In this document: one piece after another, positions 46,385 through 58,110 of the stretch
Layout: every line of letters starts with the position of its first letter
How positions within the stretch are numbered: position 1 is the stretch's first letter
Made by a program: the position numbers and the translations under genes
Notes under the pieces: generated by a model
What the model was told of the DNA's origin: nothing
Seen by the model: only the letters and a program-made list of their open reading frames with translations
Database searches by the model: none
Origin: Armillaria gallica
Lineage: Eukaryota > Basidiomycota > Agaricomycetes > Agaricales > Physalacriaceae
Length of the DNA: 64,000 nt
Reading direction: 5' to 3'
Assembly (NCBI GenBank): GCA_037576215.1
Contig: JBANDB010000009.1
Coordinates: 1,054,001-1,118,000, forward strand

Positions 46385-46851
46385 CTACTCATAGTACCAG
46401 GTGACATCGATGACCCCCTTATCAAGCGTGCTAAGCTTGGAGAAAGCACCACTGGAGAGGTCAATGTGGTTGCCCTCGTAGTCAGGGCAGAGGTCAACTA
46501 CGACGGCATCAACCCAGGCGCCGTTGTCCGAGTCTGAAGCCATTTTAGACCAGATATCCAGGTAGAGAATAATGTAGAAGTACGTACTAATGATACCGAG
46601 GTGTTTCCAGCAATTAGCGCCATTGGCGTAAAGGCTGGGAGGAAGCGCCACAACCAGATCGGAGTTCTGGCTGGGTGCGCCGCAAGCGCCGTCCCGGCCG
46701 CCAGGTTGATACCAAGTAGCTACACAAGATGATAAATGCCTGGTTGAACGAACAGCTACTTGTCCTCTTACCGGTTCCGTACCATGCCAGCACTGGCGAT
46801 GGAAGTACCCATCAAAAAAGCGGTAACGACTGCTTGTCTGAGAGAGAACAT
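46385..46851 (-). CDS. Expansin/RlpA-like double-psi beta-barrel protein, copy B (possibly altered splicing)
   Basis: The diverged paralogue keeps the signal peptide (MFSLRQAVVTAFLMGTSIASA), TWYQPGGRDGACGAPSQNSD, NGANCWKHLG, DLCPDYEGNHIDLSSGAFSKL and WYYE. In copies A, C and D exon 1 ends with one extra base before the donor. Here the matching GT lies one base short, so splicing there would shift the frame. A strong donor CGGTAAGA 14 nt further, with an acceptor at 46747 (36-nt intron), restores the frame and adds a few residues. The second motif cysteine of DLCPGC is also changed (DLCPDY). The gene may be active with new splicing or be decaying. Confidence 0.65.
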
Positions 46852-47934
46852 GTCCTTGCGATGGTATACGCTGAAGCGGCTGCGTAGTTGTTGAATGAAG
46901 AGAGGGCACATATACCAGACGAGCCTTTTATACATTTTGGCTTTTCCTAGAATTCGACATAGGGTCCAAGAGTATCGGCTTGTATACGTACATCCCAGTG
47001 TCTTCGGTGTACCTGTATTTTGTTGAGGAGGGCCAGAGGGGCAAGACACCAGGTTCAGGGATCCATGCCTCTACGAACCACCGGTATGTTTATGGCAGGC
47101 AATGCTAGCTTCGCGTTTATCTCATGCCCTGAACCAATTAAAAGAACATCTTCTGCATCACAGTTGTTCCTCGTTCCTAAGTCTTCGATATAGAAAACAT
47201 CAGCAAATGCATGGGTACCACGCAATAACACGCACATGGGTGTTTGAAGAGATTCCGATTACTTGACTAGGAGCATTCCAAGTGGCCAACATGGTTGCAC
47301 CAAAGGGATGCTTCGATACAAGGCTCCGGAAATGTCAAGGAGGGAAGACTGATGACTGCTGCCAGAGGCCTATGCTGTGAATATACGTGGACGAAGCATT
47401 GTACCAGAAGCGGCGTGTACATTATTTAGACCTCATCAGAACAAACCATCGTGAGATTCTCTATCGCCCCCGTCGTGATGTTATAATGGACAAGTCTCAT
47501 CGGAGACAATAAAATAGTTCTCTGCAGGAAAAAAAGGGAACATTTCGAACCATGTGCGGCGCATTGGAATCGAACCGAGTAATGGTTCAGAATCGTGAAC
47601 AACTTCCTCGAAGATCAAAACAACAGTTACAGACAGACGGATGGAACCGAATTACGGTGACCTAAGATTTCGGAGGTTTGGATGGAGTTTTCGATGCTAG
47701 GGTTGGAATCAACGTTCCCGTCCCTTGTTTCCGACCGAAACTGGGGTTGACCCTACGACTTACTTCCGCCTCGTCGGAATTCCTGCCTCTGCCGCAAGGT
47801 CAGTTCTCACTTGGAAAGGGGGAAAGGTCAGTGATTTCACGTTCAAAGCACCAGTTCACCCTTGAACAATTGCACCTATTGTAGCCACCAATTCACCCTT
47901 AGGACAGATAACAGTATAAATTGGCTTCGATAGA
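46852..47934. other. Promoter of DPBB copy B and 3' flank of DAP3
   Basis: 1.1 kb. It contains TATAAAAG on the minus strand near 46932-46926, 75-80 nt before the ATG of copy B. No other gene is recognised. Confidence 0.5.
46926..46933 (-). promoter_or_regulatory. TATA box of DPBB copy B
   Basis: TATAAAAG read on the minus strand, about 77 nt upstream of the ATG at 46851. Confidence 0.5.
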
Positions 47935-49747
47935 TCACGGTATAGTCATCTGGGCAAACGGCCGACGTTTATCAATAACCAACGGCGGGCCTTCCAAGGT
48001 CCCGAGAAGTCCTTTCCAGATGAACTCCCTGGGGTTCCCACCTGATTCAGTGTATTTTGCGAGGAAAAGCTCGTCAGTGGCAGCTGCAAAGAATACCATC
48101 AGAAAAAAAATTATGCACGAAAAATAACAGACCTGGCGCTAGGGATTTCTCCGACATCCAGATGTCAAACAGCGATGCTGCTTCAGTGGGCGTAAGTCCG
48201 TCCGGGACTTGTAGAGGGAGAAGGCCCGAAGCATATTTACGAAGAGGACGGGATTGCTTGTCGTAGGGACTCGAGGCCCGGTCATTGAAGATATCTAGCT
48301 CCAGACGGAGGTCCTCTGAAAGAGGATACTGAGTATCAGTGGACGTTATAGCTCCAACAACAGCTCCCCTGGCCTAGAAAGTTGTCGGCGACGAGTAGGG
48401 ATGATAAAGGAGATAAGTTTGACATACGAACGTTCGCCTGCCTGACGCGTATTCCATAAGAAGACGCGGCATCGAAAGGTGGTAAGAGCGAATCGGCGTG
48501 AAATGAGGATCGCGATATGCGGTGCGACAGTAGAGTGCCTGGAAGTCGTCGACAGCCAACAAGACAGGATGTTGTTTTTGTTCTCCTAGCTCGGAGAAGA
48601 GCTCATCAAGAATGGCGGGCGCAATGGCCTTGTCGGCGAGGCCGGCTTCGATAAGCGTGGTTAGTGGGGAACCTTCTTCGACCTTGACTTTCTCAAACGC
48701 ATGGGTTTTCCGGGTCGGGATTGATTCCAGACGAGCTCTGTTCACGATAAGGATACGCCGGAGGGTTTGATGCGCATAGTTAGGCTGGACGTATGTTTGG
48801 GTACGGAGGTCGTAAGTATGCATAGTTGTTGAGTTCACAGTGCTGACAGCTTGGTAAAGGTTTAGCGGGTGAGAAAGGAAAACACGGAGGCGGGCCAACC
48901 TCTAGGCACATATATGACTATCCAATCCTGCGCATGGCAATATTGGACGGACTGAATTAGAAGGACACTCTTCCCAGTCCCCGCCCGACCAGCTGAGAGG
49001 GATGTTAGAGTTATAAAGCACATTGGATAGTGACTTACTGATGACGACTCTGTGCCGTTTGCTCCCTTCATTCTGAGCGTGTCCATGGAGGACACGCACC
49101 ATGTCAACCGTGGACTGTCGTATTATTGAACAAGGACGAGAGAGTATTCTGTGCTAGAAGAACATGAGACCGTGTTGGGATCCTGAAATGGAAAAACGGA
49201 ACGAACCTCAAGAAGTGTTGGCTTGGGTGACCCATAATACCGGACTGGGTCGTTTTCCGTAGGTACAAAAAGGGTAGCCTGGCCAATCATGTCTTGCCGT
49301 ACCGTCTCTGGTCCGAAAGGAGGGTAGTCAAGCACTGGTCGACTGCCAGTCTCAAAGAGCTCGTGCTGAAGCTTTGATTCTGGCATTGACCGGAATATCT
49401 GGCGGAGGGAATCAACGAAAGTACATCACAGCATGGTACTGACACGGACTCCCTGTCGGTGATCCCTGCGAAAGAGCTTTCCCTTGTCCTTGGGCCCTTT
49501 CAATTTCCAAGACGCTGTCCCCCCTGCGATACTTGTGTAAGTTTTCGCGCGACATAGGCATGGTGATACTGACTCGCTTGTGGGACTTCAGGAACATCCG
49601 CGTAGTGTCGTGACTGCATAAGCGCAACTCCATGATTAATAAAAGGTCGATACGTGGCGCACGATGTTCCTGCGCGAGCCAATATTGCCTACAAATTGTG
49701 AAGCAGAGAGAACAACGCCAAAGGACACAGACATACCGGCGCCATCT
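47935..49747 (-). CDS. Mitochondrial ribosomal protein S29 (DAP3/Rsm23 family GTPase-like)
   Basis: The ATG at 49747 (MAPAILARAGTSC) gives a basic, presequence-like N-terminus. Exons then encode the DAP3 landmarks: DKGKLFRRDHRQGVR, LDYPPFGPETVRQDMIGQ, the P-loop GRAGTGKSVLLIQSVQYC, IVIYVPR, LLAVDDFQALYCR (Walker B-like), GAVVGAITSTDTQYPLS and GGNPREFIWKGLLGTL near the end. DAP3 is a small-subunit mitoribosome protein. The frame continues to the stop at 47935. Introns are 44-60 nt. The gene diverges from exportin-1 over 275 bp. Confidence 0.92.
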
Positions 49748-50022
49748 CCCCACCAAGACTACTGGTAATAAAGAGTAGTCCGGAGATCCTTTCTTAGGAA
49801 TAATATAGGGAAATGAGTAAATATGCTGTATCGACCTCACGGTCGTAAGGACGTCGATGAATCCGGGACGATAAATTTCGGAGACGGCTTGCTGTCACGG
49901 AAGCACGTGACTGTGTCACAGATGTTTGCTTTATTTGTCAAGGCCCTTGAGTCATTTCAAATGCCATAAATATATTCCACCAGCTGCTGTGCTGAACTTC
50001 AACTTTCACCGTCGTCGATGCC
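49748..50022. promoter_or_regulatory. Divergent promoter of DAP3 and XPO1
   Basis: Only 275 bp separate the two start codons. It contains CACGTGAC at 49904-49911, an E-box of the Cbf1/USF type. Expression of the two housekeeping genes may be coupled; this is inferred. Confidence 0.55.
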
Positions 50023-53000
50023 ATGGAGGTGCGATAATTTCTTCTTCACTGTAACATTGCTGACGACAGCTCTATAGTCTGTTCTGGACTTTTCGCGGGA
50101 CTTCGATGTCTCCTCTTTGGATAAGGTTGTTATGACCTTCTACTCTGGTCAAGGCGAAGACGTGCGTATCGTGGCGGTTCTCGTGTCGAGCACTGAAATG
50201 GATTCCGATTTGCAGGCAAAGCTTGCTCAGAACGTGCTGACGCAGTTTGAAGAGCATCCGGATGCATGGACCCACGTACCCGAGATCCTAGAGAAGGCGT
50301 CGTTCCCCCAAACCAAGGTGCGCCATCGATCGTGTCTCGTATGCTGTCCAGCTCATCTGGTGTAGTTTATTGGGCTACAAATATTAGGAAAACTAGTATC
50401 GACACGATGGAAAACTTTGCCGGAGGGACAGCGACAAGGTGCGTTGACTAATCCTTCACTTGGAATTCATGTTCATTTCAGTAGGGATACGGAATTTTAT
50501 TATATCAGCAACGGTCAAGGTCACATCGGATGAGGCACTATTACGGAGAGAGAAGTTGTATGTCAACAAGCTTAACCTAGTGCTTATTCAGGTAAGCTTC
50601 GTCTTCATCTTTGGAGCGTCATTAATGCCACCGTGGCTTAGGTTCTCAAACAAGAATGGCCTCACAATTGGCCCAACTTCATCCCGGAACTTGTCGAGTC
50701 GTCGAAAACCAACCTTACGCTGTGCGAGAACAACATGACGATCCTCAAGCTTCTGTCTGAAGAGGTGTTCGACTTTTCTGCCGAACAAATGACTCAGGCA
50801 AAGATCGCCAGCCTCAAGCAGCAGATGTGGAACGAATTTTCAGAGATCTTCAAGCTTTGCTCCGAAATTCTGGCCGAGGCGAACAAGGTGTCGCTCATCA
50901 AAGCCACACTGGAGACCCTATACAAGTTCCTAAACTGGATCGCGTTGGGATACGTTTTCGAGACACAGATCATCGAACTGCTTATCACTCGTGTAAGTCA
51001 TGCCGTTACTCTGCAACAACTCTAATCTCACTTGTGCGGCAGTTCCTCGAGCCACCCGACTCTCGTAACGTTACTCTCAGATGTCTTGCGGAGATCGCGC
51101 GTCTCCCCGCGCCGGAGTACAACGACCGTGTCATCTTTATCTACACGTCGGTCATGGCTGCTGTGAGCCGCATAATCCCTATACACGCGAACATTGCAGA
51201 AGTGTACAGGAATGCCAGTCCATCCGACGAAGAACTTGTGCTGAACCTGGCCCTCTTCCTCACCAATTTCTTTGGCGAGCACCTGGAACTCGTCGAGAAC
51301 GATGCTCACAGAGAAATCCTTCTTAGTGGACACATATATCTCGTCAAAATTTCTGCCGTGGAGGAAAGAGAGGTATTCAAAATCTGCGCAGAGTACTGGG
51401 CCAAACTGCTTTCGGGTCTCTATAACGAGGTTACAGCGCTTCCTATAGGCAACCTGAGTCTGAGTCTCGCTGGCATACCGCACGTTCTAGGCGATCTCAA
51501 AATGCGGAAAGACATTTACGCCGAGGTTCTTTCGAATTTACGCCTGGTTGTCATCGAACGCATGGTCAAGCCGGAGGAGGTGAGTGAATCTTCAGATGAC
51601 GTACTCCTTCAGTTTAAATTAAGTTTATTTTCAGGTCCTCGTTGTTGAGAACGATGAGGGTGAGATTGTTCGGGAACACCTCAAGGAAATCGACACCATA
51701 GTCCTCTACAAGTCTATGCGCGAGCTTCTCATCTATCTCACCCATCTAGACGTGGTGGATACGGAAGCGATACTTACGCGGAAACTTGCTAAGCAAGTCG
51801 ACGGCACCGAGTGGTCATGGCAGAACCTCAACACGCTTTGCTGGGCGATCGGTTCGATTTCTGGAGCCATGAGTGGGTGTCGGTCAATTCTTATCCTTCG
51901 CCCTACACTAATCCGCAATTTCAGATGAGGATACCGAAAAGCGATTCCTGGTAACTGTGATCAAGGACCTCCTGGGTTTGGTCGAGCAAAAACGAGGCAA
52001 AGACAACAAGGCCGTCATCGCCTCTGATATTATGTACATCGTCGGGCAATACCCCAGGTTTCTTAAGGCCCATTGGAAGTTCCTGAAGACTGTCGTGAAC
52101 AAGCTGTTCGAGTTTATGCACGAGACGCACGAAGGTAACGTTCACTGCCCATGCTTAGTTCCCGTTGGCTGATCGAGCACAGGTGTACAGGATATGGCCT
52201 GTGACACCTTCATCAAAATTGCACAGAAATGTCGTCGACACTTTGTCATGCAACAAGCGGGCGAGAAAGAGCCCTTTGTTAATGAAATTTTGCGGGCACT
52301 AAATCGCATAACGGTGGACCTTTCTCCCCAGCAGGTAATGCGAAGCTTATTCATCCTTCTCTCCGGATGTCATTGAACTCTCTGTTTAGGTTCATACGTT
52401 TTATGAAGCCGTCGGCTACATGATCGCTGCACAGCCTAATAAGCTTCACCAAGAAAAGCTTCTAGCTGAGCTCATGGATCTACCCAACACTGCCGTGCGT
52501 GTTCAAATCCTCTCTATTTCATGTAATTGAAACTGGACCTCTGTAGTGGGACACGTTAATGGTTCAAGCAGCCCAAAATGCCGACGTTCTTTCCAGCATG
52601 GAGAACGTGAAGTTATTCTCCAATGTTCTCAAGTCGAACGTTTCTGCTTGTATATCCGTGGGGCCATTTTTCCTACCCCAGCTTGCACGGATATTTGCGG
52701 ATATGCTGGGACTTTACAAGGCCGTCAGTGGAATCATCAGTGAGACCGTAGCTCAAGAAGGTACACAAGCCCACCCGCTGTTCTGTTCCTGGACCACAAA
52801 ATGACCTATCATTCCGTTCAGGTTCCATCGCGAGCAAGAAAACCCATATTCGTCACCTACGTACAGTCAAGAAAGATATTTTGAAACTGATGGAAACCTA
52901 TATCCAGCGAGCTGATGACCTCGAGTCAGTTAACAACTCGTTTATCCCGCCATTGTTGGATGCGATCTTGGGTGATTACAATCGGAACGTACCGATTGCT

Positions 53001-53994
53001 CGCGACTCAGAGGTGCTGAACTTGATGACTGTCGTAACCAATCGCCTAGGGGTGCGTAATTGCTTGCTACATGCCGCGCCCATCTTCGACTCATACTGAC
53101 TTCGCCGTCTAGCAACTATTGACACCTCAAGTGATACCGATCATTGATGCCGTGTTCGAACCCACGCTGGCTATGATAACTACTGATTTTACGGAATTCC
53201 CGGAACATCGCCTATGGTTCTTCAAGCTTCTCGAGGCCATCAACAGAAACTGCTTCCCCGGTAAGTAGTTGCCGTACCTATAGCAATGCGGATCGACTGA
53301 CATTTCCGAAGCTCTTCTTCAGTTGCAACCGGACCAGTTCAAGATGTTCATGAACAGCGTGTTTTGGGCTATCAAACATACCATGCGTGATATCGCAGAC
53401 GTCGGCTTGGGTAGTACGTAATTTCATTTTGTTCATGTTTCGCCACTGACGTTCTGCTCAGTGCTCAGCGAGCTTATCACGAAGTTCTCCCAATCCCCCC
53501 CGGAAGTTGCGGGGCCCTTCTTTCAGCAATACTTCACGACGATCATGCAGGAGATATTCTTCGTTCTCACCGATTCAGAGCATAAGAGCGGGTTCACCGC
53601 TCAAGTGGCGATCCTGGCGAAACTATTCCTGTTCGCCAATACCATGTTGGAGAAGGTGCCTCTGTTTGAGACCGAACGGATGGATACAACGAATAGGTTT
53701 CTGCTGCAGGAGTACCTGGCCAACCTACTAGGGAGCGCGTTCCCTCACATGCAGAAAGCACAGATTATCGAATTTGTTGGCGGATTGAACGAGTTCTACA
53801 ACGACGGTATCAAGTTTAGAGGAGCTGCGAGGGATTTCCTCATTCAGCTAAAGGAGTTTTCCGGGGACGAGTTGTATCTGGATGAGAAAGAGGCTGAGGC
53901 ACAGAAGAAGGCGGAACAAGAGAGGCAACTCGCTATGAGTATACCTGGGATGTTAAAACCATCGCAGCTGGAAGAGAAGGATGAGAATATATAG
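50023..53994 (+). CDS. XPO1: Exportin-1 (CRM1), nuclear export receptor
   Basis: Nearly the whole family sequence can be rebuilt, about 1,070 residues of HEAT repeats. The start is [20 protein letters not shown], with a first coding exon of six bases (ATGGAG). Landmarks follow in order: [126 protein letters not shown] and MLSELITKF. It carries leucine-rich NES cargo with Ran-GTP out of the nucleus. At the position that is Cys528 in human ([14 protein letters not shown]) this copy has valine (51981-51983, GTC). Baker's yeast has threonine there and is leptomycin-resistant. Confidence 0.95.
51981..51983 (+). other. Valine codon at the leptomycin-B cysteine position of exportin-1
   Basis: GTC encodes valine in [15 protein letters not shown]. 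The human, S. pombe and many other CRM1 proteins have the reactive cysteine here. Confidence 0.85.
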
Positions 53995-54536
53995 ACTTTG
54001 AAGGGTGGCGCGGTATCTAAGTTTCTTGCTTTGCTCTTGCTATCATGTGTAATATGTATTCTTCCATCTCTCCTTGTACCGACGAACCAATGAATGTAAT
54101 GTATCCTGAAATGAGCTATACAATATACAAGACCATGAGCGACTCAGGGTCTTGTCAACAAAACGGACCCGTAGATAGGTGCGTGTAGTCCAAGCCGGCG
54201 TTCGGTTTATTCATTGCTGCGTTCGGTACCTGCAACAGCTCTGCCAGACGTTTTTCAATGCTGCCATGAGCCACAAATCTGTAGGCTGCACGTCGTCGCT
54301 GGTATCGTATTAAGACGAGAAAGGGACAGTCTCGGATCCCATCACACGGAACGGCAGGAACCAGCTAGCCAAGTTCAATGCACATTATGGTAGAGAATGA
54401 TATCACAGTAGATATGATGTCTATGCATTACGTTCAGCAGCGTGGAACAGGAGTGCAACGCATTAGACAAGCGGGAGTACAATGTTCATTGACTGCCTGT
54501 GATGAGACTCGCGGTAACATAGGCCTGGAAATTACC
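53995..54536. other. Intergenic 3' flank of XPO1
   Basis: No gene or repeat recognised. Confidence 0.5.
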
Positions 54537-55115
54537 CTAGATGGCAGTCAATGAGGAGCAGTATCTCGAAGAGAACGGGCTTACATCCTTTGTATATGCC
54601 TCCGATAGCCTTTGCACCATCTCGTTGCTCCATCCATATTCTGCTTCCATCTTCGCCTTCGGTGCACCGGAAGCAGAGAGAAATTTTGCAACTCGAAATT
54701 TGTCTTCTTGCGCCATGCTTTTGAAAGCCGTTACTGACTGCGGGAACGGATATTTAGCCTTCACGCCCACTGCTATGGCTCCGTCCGTTTTGGGTACGAT
54801 AGGCCCGGGGGTGTACATGCCAGTGGACGGCCAAGATGGGGCGGCCTTAGTCGGAAATGAGGTAGGCTTACATCTTCCCTGCAATTTCCGCCAGGGAGCA
54901 AGGCGAACTTCGTGGGCCTCGCGTTCTCGTCTGATGTCTTCATTCCAAGGTTGTACGAGGTAACTATGCATGAAACGGTTGTAGGAGAGAGACTGGAATA
55001 AGGGGAAAGAAAATAGCATCAGTAATATGTTGGTGACTGTGACTATGCATCGCGCCCTCAAGGCGAGCCCGAGGTTGATAGGCTGGTCGTCAGAGATCGG
55101 TCCCACGCCTGTCAT
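54537..55115 (-). CDS. Hypothetical membrane-associated protein, possibly the 3' part of the gene upstream
   Basis: A long frame starts MTGVGPISDDQPINLGLALR and has a hydrophobic segment IVTVTNILLMLFSFPLFQSL. It is followed by YNRFMHSYLVQPWNEDIRR and a strong donor near 54871. The first ATG lies 12 nt after the stop of the frame at 55128-55391. An intron of about 150 nt from near 55265 to 55119 would fuse the two in frame (ALGR-MTGVG). I do not recognise the family. Confidence 0.4.
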   Translation of the reverse strand: MTGVGPISDDQPINLGLALRARCIVTVTNILLMLFSFPLFQSLSYNRFMHSYLVQPWNEDIRREREAHEVRLAPWRKLQGRCKPTSFPTKAAPSWPSTGMYTPGPIVPKTDGAIAVGVKAKYPFPQSVTAFKSMAQEDKFRVAKFLSASGAPKAKMEAEYGWSNEMVQRLSEAYTKDVSPFSSRYCSSLTAI

Positions 55116-55127
55116 CCTGCGGCACTC

Positions 55128-55605
55128 TTACATATTAAGAGAAGGGTACGAGCAATCACTCGCCTCTATGTGCTCTGCAACAGTTGATTCTTGCGGACCG
55201 TTTTCGCAGCCGGGAAGATTAACTTGTGTCTCGTCAAAAGAGTAGTACCGCCCCAATGCGTCATCGAAATATTCTTGAGCATGCCTATCATATATTCTGC
55301 TAAGGTTTCGGAGATGTTCGTCTTCGAGCTCAGCAGTGCGGTCCATGATGTATGTGAAATTTCGTTCTGATTCCCGTAGGTCGTCTTCCATCGCTTCTAA
55401 GCTATGACTTTTGGAAAGCGAGGATATGAAGACGGAATCGAATAACTTACGATGGAATTTCTATACTTTGATTCGCCATGATATCAGAAGCAAAAGTATC
55501 TGATCTTTCAAGACGGTCTTGGTCTCGAAATTCAGTTCTCTTGGTCAAAAGAATTCGGCCCCGCGAGGTTGGAGGTAAATACGGATTGTGAGGAAGATCG
55601 TGCAT
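55128..55605 (-). CDS. Hypothetical protein, gene of the right inverted arm
   Basis: Two exons joined over a 49-nt intron start MHDLPHNPYLPPTSRGRILL (55605) and continue IPSLEAMEDDLRESERNFTY, a charged, helical segment rich in E, D and R. The frame ends LNM-stop at 55128 or is spliced on to the frame at 55115. A truncated, frameshifted copy is at 1917-2190, which shows that this is the intact parent. Function unknown. Confidence 0.5.
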
Positions 55606-56272
55606 AGGATCCTATGATATCCTACTTGTTAGATTAACTTTCGAGGCCAAGACGGATAGAAACCTTGTTTTGTAATGGTTGTTAATGTGAGAAGTTGAAA
55701 CGAATTTGAAATTTCGGAATGGTCCCGGTTATCCGTCCCGGACTTGCCGGCCACAGTGTTCATAAACAACTCTCAAGCTTCAAGCAGAACTCGATTATTT
55801 ATCTGGTGACTAGATATCTGACAAGCAAAGTTCAAGCCTTGTTAACATTTGGCGAAGTATCATCTAGCCCCGGGAATACTTTCTTGAGTCGTTGCTAAAA
55901 TTTCTTCACACCTCTCCGTTATGAACTGTTAAAGAGATGATATAGAAAATTATAAGATAGACAAAACATTTTTCATCGTGGACGCCTTTCGAGCGCAGTA
56001 AATAATAAGAAAGAATCAGTGCGTAAGTATGTTGTGGCAGCACGACCGTCTAGCAAAGCAGTGTCAAGTATCCTTCAACAAACACGTTTCTTGAGTCGGA
56101 TTAGTAGCGATTTAAAGTCAAAGGTGTTCGTTAAATCATGGGCCAGAACGACGCGCAATTCTCCAAAGTATCTTTGCTTGAGAGACAGCTCGGTAGTAGC
56201 AAAAGTCACAGTGTATTACAGCGAGGAAATTCTACGGCGAGCTAGTACCCCCGCGGAACTGCATAGAAAGCT

Positions 56273-56732
56273 CTACTCATAGTTCCAGGTGACCTGGATA
56301 CGCCCTACATCAAGAGGAGCGAGCTTCTGGAATGCGGACGACGAAAGGTCAATCCTATTATGACCACAGCCAGGGCAAAGGTCTCCAATGGTAGCGTCAA
56401 CGAACTTGCCGTTGTCTAAAAGATCACACAATCAGCGACACCAAAATTCAAGGTGTTATACAATAGCGTACAGTTCACACCGATGTGCTTCCAGCAGTGC
56501 GCCCCTCCAGCATACTGGTCGCTGGAGAGTGCGACAATGTGGTCGGAGTTCTGCATGGGCGCACCACAGGCTCCGACACCACCATTAGGATTGTACCAAG
56601 TGGCTGAAATATACTGTGAGTACGACCTCAGAGAAGACTGTGGCAGAAGTACATACCATCCCCGGTGAGCGCGTTGACCATGCCGATGGACAAAGCCAAT
56701 GCAGCGATGACAGATTGCTTGAGAGAGAACAT
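56273..56732 (-). CDS. Secreted expansin/RlpA-like double-psi beta-barrel protein, copy C
   Basis: Closest paralogue of copy A, with the same three-exon structure and phase. It starts MFSLKQSVIAALALSIGMVN at 56732 and contains GACGAPMQNSDHIVALSSD, AGGAHCWKHIG and DLCPGCGHNRIDLSSSAF, ending VTWNYE and stop at 56273. The frame is intact, with a signal peptide and all motif cysteines. It lies in the right inverted arm. Role as for copy A: a secreted single-domain DPBB protein, with wall or surface activity inferred from family. Confidence 0.88.
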
Positions 56733-56801
56733 TGTAGAAACGTTGAGTATTCGAAAGACTTGCAGGTTATCGAATGACGATATGGAGAGACTATTTGATA
56801 C

Positions 56802-56809
56802 TTTTATAG
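56802..56809 (-). promoter_or_regulatory. TATA box of DPBB copy C
   Basis: TATAAAAG on the minus strand, about 70-77 nt upstream of the ATG at 56732. Confidence 0.6.
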
Positions 56810-57884
56810 CTACTCGCTGGCTCGAGAGAGACGGGAATTATGAGAGAGCAGAATTGCAATTGGGGACTAGCCTGATGCGCCCAACATTGAGACAGAGACA
56901 CCAATTCAAAAGCAGCACGAGATAGATGCGAAACTGTACAGTTAGCTCACCAAAACCGGTCGACGATTGTAAGACCGAGCGCGCGCGAAAATCAACGAAA
57001 GATATGATGGCACCAAGTATTTGGTATTTTTATTGTCCGAATGGAACAGGGGAGATTCTCGGAATGCCAGTGAAAAGTTCGTCCAGAGAAAATGAAGACA
57101 AGGACCTCAGACTTTAAGCTTAAGCTCAGCAGTACCAGAAGGTCAGTCTAAAAATTAAAATGATGATAGTCCGACTCGACAATCAAATGGGTTTACACAC
57201 CATTGCCGCTGAGCGATGTATAATGCGATCTCGGGGGTTTGAACTAGAAAAAGACTCGATGCGTCGGCACAAGTTACCAAAAAAGAGAGAGAAAAACACA
57301 CCATTGCATTAAGTATATATTATTAACTAGTCCGAGCAGATATCTAGAACCCGCGAGGACCAATCCTTGCTTGACCGTTGCCCTTTAGAACGTCCATACA
57401 GCGTATCCGCATAAAGTGGAAACCAGGGTGCAGCGAGATATACCGTCACAGAGCAAATCAAATGCTCCGTTTTCACCATCGGACAGTCTCGGCCTAAAAT
57501 TCAACCTTCACTTTCTCGTGTTGATTCCTGAACCATGGGTAATAGATATCAAGTTATTGACCACTGATTTTATTCCATCGAGAAGAAGGGGAAGCTCAAT
57601 GCAGAGATTTGAATTTTCGGAAACTTCACCGTGATGTCCAAACGGCGGCACTACCATGACTTGATGGAGGGTGCAAACGTTCGTTGTCAATATATTTAGA
57701 TATTAAATAATAAGGAAGGCACACGTACCACGTGATAGATTTACTTCAGAGCCTAGCTCTGAGTCGGTAGTACGTTGACTATAACAGCCTAGTTCAGTTT
57801 CATTTAGTAGCTAGAAACTCCAGACAGCACGGGAAAGACTCAATGAATATGGTCGGTCCAGAGGTGTGCTCGACCAGAGTCCTT

Positions 57885-58110
57885 GACGACTTGCTACTGC
57901 CATATGGCTGCTGCTTGCGACGCCGGGAAACCCGCTGCTATACAACGCAATGTGCATGCCCGCTGATCAGTGATCCTGTAGTAGATCATCGGCAAGTGAC
58001 TCGTTGCGAATGTACTGACGGAACGAAAGTGGTGAATGAACTCGGGTTTCAGCTGGAATTAAAGGTACGAACCACTTGATTGCCGTCCAGTCAACTGTAT
58101 CTCGAGTCCG
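57885..58110. repeat. Noncoding direct repeat, first copy
   Basis: Matches 59673-59912 in the same orientation, with shared blocks such as GACTTGCTACTGCCATATG, GAAACCCGCTG, GCTGATCAGTG and AACTCGGGTTTCAGCT. It marks a duplicated unit that also includes a DPBB gene. Confidence 0.85.

Larger units (their letters stand above)
55345..57480. repeat. Right arm of the large inverted duplication
   Basis: The reverse complement of this segment matches 35-2190. It includes exon 1 and part of exon 2 of the hypothetical gene, the DPBB copy C gene and its promoter. The arms are separated by about 53 kb and differ by point changes and small indels. Confidence 0.9.

Noticed and set aside
47555..47600. Sequence resembling the T-arm of a tRNA (GGTTCGATTCC on the minus strand)
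   Set aside because: No paired stem or matching acceptor and anticodon arms around it.
57843..58079. Possible protein shared by 57843-58079 and 59612-59977
   Set aside because: The similarity is at DNA level with indels that break the frames; it is a duplicated noncoding block.
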